The notes below the pieces were generated by a model that saw only the letters and a program-made list of their open reading frames with translations, searched no databases and was not told the DNA's origin. Positions 1 through 4,965 of a stretch of 8,347 bases of DNA are shown one piece after another. The stretch is from a bacterium (GTDB lineage: Bacteria > Patescibacteriota > Minisyncoccia > Phycocordibacterales > UBA10002): contig JAUYPY010000029.1 of NCBI GenBank assembly GCA_030697445.1, positions 1-8,347 of the forward strand, read 5' to 3'. How positions within the stretch are numbered: position 1 is the stretch's first letter; every line of letters starts with the position of its first letter. The translations under genes were made by a program, and so were the position numbers.

Positions 1-1152
1 GCGGTTTTTTCCGCCAAGCTTCCCTGTTTCGCCGTTTGAAAACGGAGGAAAGTTGTAGTGGTGGATAAAATGCTTCTTCTCTCCGTGATTTTCTATACCC
101 TCAAGCGTCTGAGTGTCTTTGGGTCCTCCGAGTGTAAGCACTGACAGAATATGCGTGCCGCCTCTATAAAAGACACCGGACCCGTGAAGGGTTTGCGAAA
201 GCCCCCCTGCTTGCGCAAAAAGCGGCCGAATCTCGTCCATTCCCCTGCCGTCGGCTCTTTTTTCATTTTCTATTGCTTCCGTGTGAAGTGTATCATTAAC
301 CGCGTTTTCAAAATGCGCATCCGCAAACGCTTCCACATTTTTGATTTCCGAGAGTTTTTCCTTTATCAGTGCGAGCCACTCATCTTTAAGCGCGTCTATA
401 GTTTTGTGTCCAGGCTTTCCAGAAAACACCGCACTGTGCATTTTTGGAGCAATCTCTTTTTCAAAAAGCTCGGCAATTTCTTTTGGCGGCTTCGGAAATT
501 CAATATTTTGTTTTTCTTTTCCGATTTCTTTTATTATCTTTGTCTGCCAGACTTGCAATTTCTCAATTTCTTTTTGCGCTTCGGTAAGTGCGGCAATGAG
601 CGCTTTTTCTTCAATTTCTTTCCCGCCAACCTCTATCATATTGATACATTCCTCCGTACCGCATGCGATCAAATCAAAATCCACGCCATCCCCTGCTACC
701 CTCACAGCAGAAACAGGCCCTCCCCACGGAATGTCGGAAGTGCCGAGCGCGAGCGAAGCGCCCAAGACCGCCAGGGTGTCCGGATTTTCTTCGCCTAACG
801 CAAGAATGAGTGCAACAACCTGTATTTCGTTTCTGATGCGCTGGTCAAAAAGCGGTCGTATCGTGCGATCTACAATGCGCCCAGAAAGAATCGCTTCATC
901 CGCTGGCTTTCCTTCCCGCCGCACAAAACTGCTTCCGAGAATCTTTCCAACCGCATAAAACCGCTCCTCGTAATCAACGGTGAGCGGCAAATAGTCGGTT
1001 CCCTGTTCATCTTTTCCCATCACAACGGTAACGAGCACTGTGGTATTGCCAGAACGCACTAACACCGAACCATTCGCATTCTCCGCCAAGTCTGTAAACT
1101 CCGCAACAATTTTCTTTCCGCCACTCTCAATCGCGTACTCCTTCTTTTTCAT
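1..1152 (-). CDS. pnp: Polyribonucleotide nucleotidyltransferase (PNPase), N-terminal 384 residues, cut by window edge
   Basis: PNPase is a phosphorolytic 3'-to-5' exoribonuclease that degrades mRNA in the cytoplasm as a ring trimer. Reading the minus strand from the ATG at 1152 gives 384 uninterrupted codons to the window edge. The first RNase PH domain (about residues 1-140) carries family blocks such as FVRREGKPADEAIL, GRIVDRTIRPLF and GTSDIPWGGP. An all-alpha linker follows (about 165-290). The second RNase PH domain opens with RADGRGMDEIRPL and reaches HHYNFPPFSNGETG, where family members continue with a RREIGHG-type block that is cut off here. The catalytic C-terminal part and KH/S1 domains lie outside. 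It follows the NYN gene with a 37-base gap, but TGCTATACT ends 7 bases before the ATG, so it probably also has its own leaderless promoter. Identity is secure. Confidence 0.96.
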   Translation of the reverse strand, partial: MKKKEYAIESGGKKIVAEFTDLAENANGSVLVRSGNTTVLVTVVMGKDEQGTDYLPLTVDYEERFYAVGKILGSSFVRREGKPADEAILSGRIVDRTIRPLFDQRIRNEIQVVALILALGEENPDTLAVLGASLALGTSDIPWGGPVSAVRVAGDGVDFDLIACGTEECINMIEVGGKEIEEKALIAALTEAQKEIEKLQVWQTKIIKEIGKEKQNIEFPKPPKEIAELFEKEIAPKMHSAVFSGKPGHKTIDALKDEWLALIKEKLSEIKNVEAFADAHFENAVNDTLHTEAIENEKRADGRGMDEIRPLFAQAGGLSQTLHGSGVFYRGGTHILSVLTLGGPKDTQTLEGIENHGEKKHFIHHYNFPPFSNGETGKLGGKNR

Positions 1153-1159
1153 ACACCCA

Positions 1160-1168
1160 AGTATAGCA
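1160..1168 (-). promoter_or_regulatory. Extended -10 box of pnp, implying a leaderless start
   Basis: On the minus strand TGCTATACT ends seven bases before the pnp ATG. Transcription normally starts about seven bases after a -10 box, which is at or next to the A of the start codon. No convincing -35 hexamer is visible, as is common for extended -10 (TGn) promoters. The 11-mer GTGCTATACTT is shared exactly with the rpsO promoter. Confidence 0.5.
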
Positions 1169-1189
1169 CTTTTTTACTTATGATGCGTG

Positions 1190-1714
1190 TTACCGTCTCC
1201 GTATGTTGTTACCGAGTAGGTATTTGCGCGGGTTTTCGTCCAAATCCGTAAATTCATCCGCCGCCTCAATCAATTTTCCCGAAGTTGATTTTCCAAAAGA
1301 AACCACCTCTACTTGGCATCCCTGATTTGTCTTAAGGTATTCCACAAGCGGCACAAAATCGCCGTCTCCAGAAACAATAACCACCGAGTCCACTTTCGGC
1401 GCAAGCTTTACAGCATCTATTGCGAGTCCAACATCCCAATCGGCTTTCTTCGCGCCACTACCGAATATCTGCAGTGGCTTCGTTTTCGTCTCAATGCCGA
1501 CTTTCGCAAGCGCTTCAAAAAAGCTCTTTTCTTCCCCGCTCTCGGTCGTAATAACATACGCAAGCGCACGAATAAGCGAGCGGCCTGCAAGCGCATCTTT
1601 TACCACCTGTCCGAAGTTTACATTCGCGCGATAAAGATTCTTAGCGCAGTGATAGAGATTTTGCGTGTCAATGAATATGCCCACGCGCTGGTCTTTATGT
1701 TTTATTATGCTCAT
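1190..1714 (-). CDS. NYN-domain (LabA/DUF88-like) putative ribonuclease
   Basis: A 174-residue cytoplasmic protein that is essentially one NYN domain, a PIN-like Mg-dependent nuclease fold. Acidic motifs expected for the active site are visible: IFIDTQNL (Asp16), KADWDVGLAID (Asp92, Asp94, Asp100) and VIVSGDGDF (Asp117, Asp119), the last being the signature SGDGDF of LabA-type proteins. The final 15-20 residues are basic (NNIRRR end). Its ATG directly abuts the TAA of rpsO (TAAATG), with no Shine-Dalgarno sequence, so translation is probably coupled to S15. It sits between rpsO and pnp, which are adjacent in many bacteria, suggesting a role in RNA turnover or ribosome-linked RNA decay; that role is inferred from position. 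The substrate is unknown. Confidence 0.88.
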   Translation of the reverse strand: MSIIKHKDQRVGIFIDTQNLYHCAKNLYRANVNFGQVVKDALAGRSLIRALAYVITTESGEEKSFFEALAKVGIETKTKPLQIFGSGAKKADWDVGLAIDAVKLAPKVDSVVIVSGDGDFVPLVEYLKTNQGCQVEVVSFGKSTSGKLIEAADEFTDLDENPRKYLLGNNIRRR

Positions 1715-1981
1715 TTACTTTTTGAGTTCCAGTTTCCGTACCACCGCATTATACCGCTTCGGATACTTTTTTTGAAGATAACGCAAATGCGTCTGGCGGT
1801 CCGCTACCATACCCAATAGCCCCCTGCGCGAGTGGATATCTTTCTTGTGTGTTTTCAGGTGCGTGGTAAGTTCGTTAATTCGTCTCGACAGAATCCCAAC
1901 CTGCACTTCGGCAGACCCGGTATCCTTGTCGTGCATCCCTACTTCTTTAATAATGTTCTGCTTTTTTCGTTTGGTTATCAT
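1715..1981 (-). CDS. rpsO: 30S ribosomal protein S15
   Basis: An 88-residue S15, matching the usual 88-89 residues. S15 binds the central domain of 16S rRNA early in 30S assembly. Conserved blocks are visible: DTGSAEVQV (20-28), a helix with INELTTHLKTHKKD (35-48), HSRRGLLGMVADR (50-62) and the basic tail. The reading frame continues upstream to 2065, but the start MITKRKKQ at 1981 gives family length and lies just after a good promoter -10 box, so the longer form is rejected. The implied 5' leader is about five bases, leaving no room for the folded leader that controls S15 translation in E. coli. First gene of the rpsO-NYN-pnp operon. Confidence 0.96.
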   Translation of the reverse strand: MITKRKKQNIIKEVGMHDKDTGSAEVQVGILSRRINELTTHLKTHKKDIHSRRGLLGMVADRQTHLRYLQKKYPKRYNAVVRKLELKK

Positions 1982-1992
1982 ATGTGCAGAAA

Positions 1993-2021
1993 AGTATAGC
2001 ACACAACACTTCGTGTCGCAA
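1993..2021 (-). promoter_or_regulatory. Promoter of the rpsO-NYN-pnp operon
   Basis: On the minus strand TTGCGA (2021-2016), 17 bases, then TATACT (1998-1993) with an upstream TGC. The predicted start is near 1986, about five bases before the rpsO ATG at 1981, so the mRNA would be essentially leaderless. Confidence 0.7.
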
Positions 2022-2046
2022 CTACACGTTATTATGATACAAACCA

Positions 2047-2219
2047 TAAAGGACATCAAGGCCATTTTCTAAAGGACATATGTCCGTTAGAAATGTCCTT
2101 TAGAATCCCTTATATGTCCTTTAGAAGTGTGTCATAGTGCTTTTTATAGGCATTTATCCACAGTTTCTAACGGACATGTCCTTTACACATAACGGACATG
2201 TCCCTTATAATGTCCTTTA
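2047..2219. repeat. Array A of TAAMGGACAT half-sites (10 copies)
   Basis: Ten copies of TAA(A/C)GGACAT in both orientations. Forward copies: 2047-2056, 2070-2079, 2168-2177, 2190-2199. Reverse copies: 2080-2089, 2093-2102, 2114-2123, 2176-2185, 2198-2207 (one base variant), 2210-2219. Several pair into palindromes: 2069-2090 is a 22-bp near-perfect palindrome, and 2168-2185 reads TAACGGACATGTCCTTTA. Spacing between like-oriented neighbours is mostly 21-23 bp. The array lies upstream of the rpsO promoter in non-coding DNA. Positions 2067-2102 recur exactly, inverted, inside cca (3647-3682). The family is not one I recognise. Confidence 0.85.
2154..2162 (+). promoter_or_regulatory. Perfect DnaA-box sequence TTATCCACA
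   Basis: TTATCCACA matches the bacterial DnaA-box consensus TTATNCACA exactly and lies in the 45-bp gap between the left and right halves of repeat array A, next to a T-rich stretch. A single 9-mer could be chance; it gains weight from the second cluster at 4417-4445. Confidence 0.45.
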
Positions 2220-2410
2220 GAAGCTTTTCGTTCTTTGACAGCAACGTTTTTTCATCAGTGCATGACCTTTTGTTTTATCAGTTAATAGTCACGCTCTGAT
2301 GTTACACGGGAAACATTTCCGGCCACTCTACCCAGAAAATATATTCTCACGCACACTTCTTGGAATAGTATTTTTCTAGGCATTCTGATTTTTGTTTCCC
2401 TATCTCCTTT
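2220..2410. other. Gene-free stretch between repeat array A and the terminators
   Basis: No convincing coding frame, tRNA or recognised RNA family was found. A TTGACA occurs at 2235-2240 on the plus strand but no good -10 box follows at normal spacing. It lies upstream of a plus-strand terminator hairpin, so an unannotated small RNA is possible but unsupported. Confidence 0.4.
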
Positions 2411-2468
2411 ACCGCCTAATCGCTGAGTGGTTGCGAAAACTGCTCAAAATGATTAGGCGGTTTTTTTT
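2411..2468 (+). terminator. Plus-strand hairpin with eight T residues
   Basis: An 11-bp perfect stem ACCGCCTAATC/GATTAGGCGGT (2411-2421 with 2451-2461) encloses a second 8-bp stem (GAGTGGTT with AACTGCTC, 2425-2432/2438-2445, two wobble pairs), followed by T8. It has the form of an intrinsic terminator on the plus strand, yet no plus-strand gene is recognised upstream within the window. Confidence 0.7.
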
Positions 2469-2471
2469 GAC

Positions 2472-2519
2472 AAAACGGCACCCGATGTTGATGGGCTTCA
2501 AACATCGGGTGCTGTTTTT
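2472..2519 (-). terminator. Terminator of cca, possibly bidirectional
   Basis: An 18-bp stem with one wobble pair (2472-2489 with 2501-2518, core GCACCCGATGTT) around an 11-base loop. On the minus strand it follows the cca stop by about 20 bases and is followed by GTTTTG; on the plus strand it is followed by a T-rich run, so it could act both ways. Confidence 0.75.
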
Positions 2520-2534
2520 GTTTCACATGTAACA
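2519..2534. promoter_or_regulatory. parS-like 16-mer, copy 1
   Basis: TGTTTCACATGTAACA matches the ParB-binding consensus TGTTTCACGTGAAACA at 14 of 16 positions. The central CACGTG is changed to CACATG, which could weaken ParB binding. It lies just downstream of the cca stop, partly overlapping the terminator T-run. Confidence 0.3.
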
Positions 2535-2538
2535 ATAT

Positions 2539-4161
2539 TCATTTAACCCAGTATTTTCCTCGTATTTCGTTTACCCGTTCTTCCTCTGTTTCAACACGCC
2601 TCTCCTTACCTTGCTTACCAAGCTTTTCAAGCTCTTTGTCTGAAAGCGCTGATAATTCAAGCGTTCTTTTAGTTAGATACTCATGTCTGTTTTTTGTAGG
2701 TTCCTCAAGCACTTCTTCAAGAAGTGCGTGGAGAATAAAGCCAATTTTCTGGCTTGGTTGTATTTTTGCGACATCCATCACTTCTCCCCCCTTTATTTTC
2801 AACATACCAACAGTGATTGGGTCGTGTAACACCTCCTCTATCATGGAATGATATTTACGAAGCCGGTACGGACTTTCTTTGGGCCTTCCGGTTCCTATCC
2901 TATCGCAGGCACGCACATTCATCAGATCCCATATGTTCTCTTTTCCCACATTCATAAGGAGTCGGCGCACCGCGGAATGGGTTATCACCTCTGTATCTGA
3001 GAAAAACATATGCCACCGTACCAATTTAGTTACTTTTTCAATAAGTTTCATGGGAAACTTTAATCGCTCCAGTATCTTAGCCGCAACTCGCGCCCCGACT
3101 ACATCATGACCGTAGAATGTCCAGTCCTTCTTTTCTTCAGACCATCGGCGTGTTTCTGGTTTTGAAATGTCGTGGAACAGGGAAGCAAGCCGTACTTCCA
3201 AAGGAAACTCTTTCTTTGCGCCGTGAGCGACGGTTCTTAATAGGTGTTCTCCTACATCAAAAGAGTGTGCTTTGTTCTGTTTCACATGAAACGACACCTC
3301 AAGTTCCGGTACAAAGTGTTGTAAAAGCCCTAATTTACTGCAAAGCGTAATGCCCTCCATAGGACAGTCAGACATTATGATCTTAGTAAACTCGTCGCGA
3401 ACCCTCTCCGAGGCTATTTCCTTAAGCAACTCATTGTTTTTGAAGATTGCATCAGCTGTTTCATTTTCAATCATAAAACCAAGCTCTGCAGCTATGCGAA
3501 CGGCACGCAAAAGGCGTAACCCGTCCTCCGAAAAGCGCTCTAAAGGGTTCCCGACTGTTTTTATAAGGCCTTTTCCTATGTCTTCTTGTCCTTTATAAGG
3601 GTCAGTGATGTGTCCTTTATAACTTTTGTAATGTCCTTTAGAATTATAAAGGACATTTCTAACGGACATATGTCCTTTAGAATTATTTATCTGTCCTTTA
3701 CGGAAGTCATTGTGTCCTTTATGGTTGTGTGTTGTGATGTCGCTTTTTTCTTTGATTTCTTCGCCCAGTTTTAGAGCGATGGCATTTATCGTAAAGTCAC
3801 GGCGCTTGAGGTCGTCTTCTAGGTTTGTACTGAAAGATACCGAATCGGGGCGTCTTTTGTCTGAATAGGCGCCTTCAAGTCGATAGGGGGTTACCTCAAC
3901 GACCTTAAGCGTTGGATCTTCGGACCCTGTTACCACGCCGACCGTTCCGTACTCATTTTCATAGAAACTTTCCTTGAAGATTTTTTGGATTTCTTCCGGT
4001 TTTGCGTCGGTGGTAATGTCCCAATCGGTCGGCTTTCGTCTTACGAGTAGGTCGCGAACGCATCCTCCGACCAAATGCGCCTCAAAACCATCTTTCTCAA
4101 GGGTTTCTGCGACTTTCGCAACTTCATCTGGAATCTCAAACACTTCTTTATTTTTAGTCAT
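2539..4161 (-). CDS. cca: CCA-adding tRNA nucleotidyltransferase with HD domain and a repeat-encoded insertion
   Basis: This enzyme adds or repairs the 3' CCA of tRNAs, essential here because none of the four tRNA genes in the window encodes CCA. Family motifs in order: LVGGCVRD (30-37), catalytic carboxylates in TDWDIT (Asp46, Asp48), RRDFTINAIA (120-129), the flexible-loop/neck region DPYKGQEDI (187-195), EDGLRLLRAVR (212-222), ERVRDEF (252-258), then an HD domain with LFHDISKP (328-335) and VRWHM (381-385). At 540 residues it is long. About 48 extra residues (roughly 137-185), made of KGH/KGQ-bearing units, sit between KLGEE and ITDPY; they are encoded by the TAAMGGACAT repeat. The segment is low-complexity and hydrophilic and falls in a surface loop next to the catalytic head by motif position. 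Start: ATG at 4161, seven bases after the mature end of tRNA-Arg, no Shine-Dalgarno. Frame is intact, so the gene is probably functional. Stop is TGA. Confidence 0.96.
   Translation of the reverse strand: MTKNKEVFEIPDEVAKVAETLEKDGFEAHLVGGCVRDLLVRRKPTDWDITTDAKPEEIQKIFKESFYENEYGTVGVVTGSEDPTLKVVEVTPYRLEGAYSDKRRPDSVSFSTNLEDDLKRRDFTINAIALKLGEEIKEKSDITTHNHKGHNDFRKGQINNSKGHMSVRNVLYNSKGHYKSYKGHITDPYKGQEDIGKGLIKTVGNPLERFSEDGLRLLRAVRIAAELGFMIENETADAIFKNNELLKEIASERVRDEFTKIIMSDCPMEGITLCSKLGLLQHFVPELEVSFHVKQNKAHSFDVGEHLLRTVAHGAKKEFPLEVRLASLFHDISKPETRRWSEEKKDWTFYGHDVVGARVAAKILERLKFPMKLIEKVTKLVRWHMFFSDTEVITHSAVRRLLMNVGKENIWDLMNVRACDRIGTGRPKESPYRLRKYHSMIEEVLHDPITVGMLKIKGGEVMDVAKIQPSQKIGFILHALLEEVLEEPTKNRHEYLTKRTLELSALSDKELEKLGKQGKERRVETEEERVNEIRGKYWVK
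3278..3293. promoter_or_regulatory. parS-like 16-mer, copy 2 (inside cca)
   Basis: TGTTTCACATGAAACG matches TGTTTCACGTGAAACA at 14 of 16 positions, with the same central G-to-A change as the copy at 2519-2534. Both copies share TGTTTCACATG. It encodes part of FHVKQ in the CCA-adding enzyme, so coding constraint is an alternative explanation. Confidence 0.3.
3586..3721 (-). repeat. Array B of TAAMGGACAT half-sites inside cca (8 copies)
   Basis: Copies in the coding sense of cca: 3721-3712, 3700-3691, 3679-3670, 3640-3631, 3619-3610, 3595-3586. Opposite sense: 3647-3656 and 3660-3669. Like-oriented starts are 21, 21, 39, 21 and 24 bases apart, all multiples of three, so every sense copy is read in one frame as x-Lys-Gly-(His/Gln), giving a roughly seven-residue period. 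The other frame beginning at TAA would be a stop. The last copy coincides with the conserved DPYKGQED motif. Positions 3647-3682 are an exact inverted copy of 2067-2102. Confidence 0.9.
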
Positions 4162-4168
4162 TTTAATG

Positions 4169-4240
4169 CGCGCCCGCCAAGATTCGAACTTGGAACAAAT
4201 GCTTCGAAGGCATTTATGATATCCGTTTCACCACGGGCGC
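4169..4240 (-). tRNA. tRNA-Arg(UCG)
   Basis: 72-base cloverleaf on the minus strand. Acceptor GCGCCCG/CGGGCGC, D-stem GTGA/TCAT (one wobble), anticodon stem AATGC/GCATT with loop CTTCGAA giving anticodon UCG, T-arm CCAAG-TTCGAAT-CTTGG, discriminator G. No CCA is encoded (CATTAAA follows). The cca ATG lies seven bases after the discriminator, so the two are almost certainly on one transcript. Confidence 0.95.
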
Positions 4241-4251
4241 AGTGTTTATGT

Positions 4252-4257
4252 ATAATA
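4252..4257 (-). promoter_or_regulatory. -10 box for tRNA-Arg and cca
   Basis: On the minus strand TATTAT ends 11 bases before the tRNA. A poor -35 candidate, TTAATT, lies 17 bases upstream in an AT-rich region shared with the divergent tRNA-Gly promoter. No separate promoter for cca is possible inside the tRNA-cca gap. Confidence 0.45.
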
Positions 4258-4286
4258 CTTCAATATACTAACAAAATTAAACGCTT

Positions 4287-4314
4287 TTGTATTATCTGTA
4301 TTTTTTGCTATGAT
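4287..4314 (+). promoter_or_regulatory. Promoter of tRNA-Gly(GCC)
   Basis: TTGTAT (4287-4292), 16 bases, then an extended -10 TGCTATGAT ending at 4314. The predicted start is about four bases before the tRNA. It probably also serves yraN, since no terminator is seen between them. Confidence 0.65.
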
Positions 4315-4324
4315 TATTTTGTGT

Positions 4325-4395
4325 GCGGGTATGGTTTAGTGGTAGAACGCGTCCTTGCCAAGGACGAGATTCGGGTTCGATTCCCGGTACCCGCA
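4325..4395 (+). tRNA. tRNA-Gly(GCC)
   Basis: 71-base cloverleaf: acceptor GCGGGTA/TACCCGC, D-arm GTTT-AGTGGTA-GAAC, anticodon arm CGTCC-TTGCCAA-GGACG (anticodon GCC), T-arm TCGGG-TTCGATT-CCCGG, discriminator A. It is followed by AAACG, so CCA is not encoded. Divergent from tRNA-Arg. Confidence 0.96.
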
Positions 4396-4403
4396 AAACG
4401 CTC

Positions 4404-4530
4404 TAAAGGACAAAACTGGGGATAAGTCGGTGGATATGTGCATAACGGACAAGTTGGTTTGATAGATGTCCTTTTGTAAAAGGTTGATATATAAGAGTTT
4501 TTAGTAAAGGACACTGTTTTGTGTCCGTTA
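4404..4530. repeat. Array C of TAAMGGACA half-sites (5 copies)
   Basis: Forward copies 4404-4413, 4443-4452 and 4505-4514; reverse copies 4466-4475 (last base T rather than A) and 4521-4530. The pair 4505-4530 is an inverted repeat around six bases. The array fills the gap between tRNA-Gly(GCC) and yraN and ends at the yraN start. The 11-mer CATAACGGACA occurs both here (4441-4451) and in array A (2188-2198). Confidence 0.8.
4417..4445 (-). promoter_or_regulatory. Tandem cluster of DnaA-box-like sequences
   Basis: On the minus strand: TTATGCACA (4445-4437, exact match to TTATNCACA), ATATCCACC (4437-4429, two mismatches to TTATCCACA) and TTATCCCCA (4425-4417, one mismatch). Three same-direction boxes in 29 bp resemble DnaA-binding clusters of bacterial origins. 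The cluster is embedded in repeat array C and flanked by AT-rich DNA on both sides (4241-4324 and 4473-4541). Binding is inferred, not shown. Confidence 0.45.
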
Positions 4531-4541
4531 TAACCAAAAAA

Positions 4542-4961
4542 ATGTCTGAAAGAGGAAAAGAAGGGCATTTGAAGGTCGGGAAGGTGGGGGAGGAGGTTGC
4601 CGCAAAGTTTTTGGTGCAAAATGGATTTGAAATCAAAGAGCGCAACTATTCCAAAAAATGGGGCGAGTTGGATATCGTGGCGGTTAAAAATGGAAAATTG
4701 CATTTTGTAGAAGTAAAAACAGTGTCATGGGACAGCTTGCGAGATGGGAATGGCGGGCGAGTGAACCAATACCGACCAGAAGATAATATGCACCCGCAGA
4801 AACTAAAGCGTCTCGCGCGCGTTACGGAGTCGTATTTGGCGAGCAAGCGACGAGCGGGTGGTATGCCTTGGCAATTTGATGTAGCGGCAGTGTTTCTGGA
4901 TTTGGAACACCGAATCGCAAAAGTAAAAATGCTTTGGGACCTTATTCTGCCAGCGCGCTAG
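4542..4961 (+). CDS. yraN: YraN/UPF0102 family putative endonuclease
   Basis: A 139-residue cytoplasmic protein with a PD-(D/E)xK-type nuclease fold: GKVGEEVAAKFL (13-24), the GELD motif (41-44) and VEVK (56-59) supply the expected acidic and lysine active-site residues, and QFDVAAV (111-117) is typical of the family's last strand. The biological role of the family is unsettled; links to recombination and repair have been proposed. The start is taken at ATG 4542 (MSERGKEGHL), which gives near-family length. The frame is open to a GTG at 4521 that lies inside the last TAAMGGACA half-site and would add MSVITKK. No Shine-Dalgarno is present; AAAAAA precedes the ATG. Probably transcribed from the tRNA-Gly(GCC) promoter, or from a promoter in array C that I cannot identify. 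Confidence 0.88.
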   Translation: MSERGKEGHLKVGKVGEEVAAKFLVQNGFEIKERNYSKKWGELDIVAVKNGKLHFVEVKTVSWDSLRDGNGGRVNQYRPEDNMHPQKLKRLARVTESYLASKRRAGGMPWQFDVAAVFLDLEHRIAKVKMLWDLILPAR

Positions 4962-4965
4962 ACAA

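Noticed and set aside
151..958. Two overlapping plus-strand reading frames of 205-215 codons
   Set aside because: They lie entirely antisense to pnp, whose protein motifs are unmistakable; their translations are Phe/Ser-rich and resemble no family.
1982..2065. Longer S15 starting at 2065
   Set aside because: The extension would cross the promoter -10 and -35 and add 28 residues absent from the family.
2047..2219. CRISPR array
   Set aside because: Repeat units are only 10 bp, occur in both orientations and lack uniform spacers; no cas genes are present.
2235..2240. TTGACA as the -35 of a plus-strand small RNA promoter
   Set aside because: No acceptable -10 hexamer occurs 16-19 bases downstream.
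2539..2541. UGA recoded as glycine
   Set aside because: TGA ends cca at a sensible family length and also ends the 62-residue gene just before its terminator, so it acts as a stop.
2047..4530. DNA uptake sequence for natural transformation
   Set aside because: Uptake sequences are scattered across a genome; this 10-mer is confined to 2.5 kb and absent from the rest of the window. A genome-wide count could reopen this.
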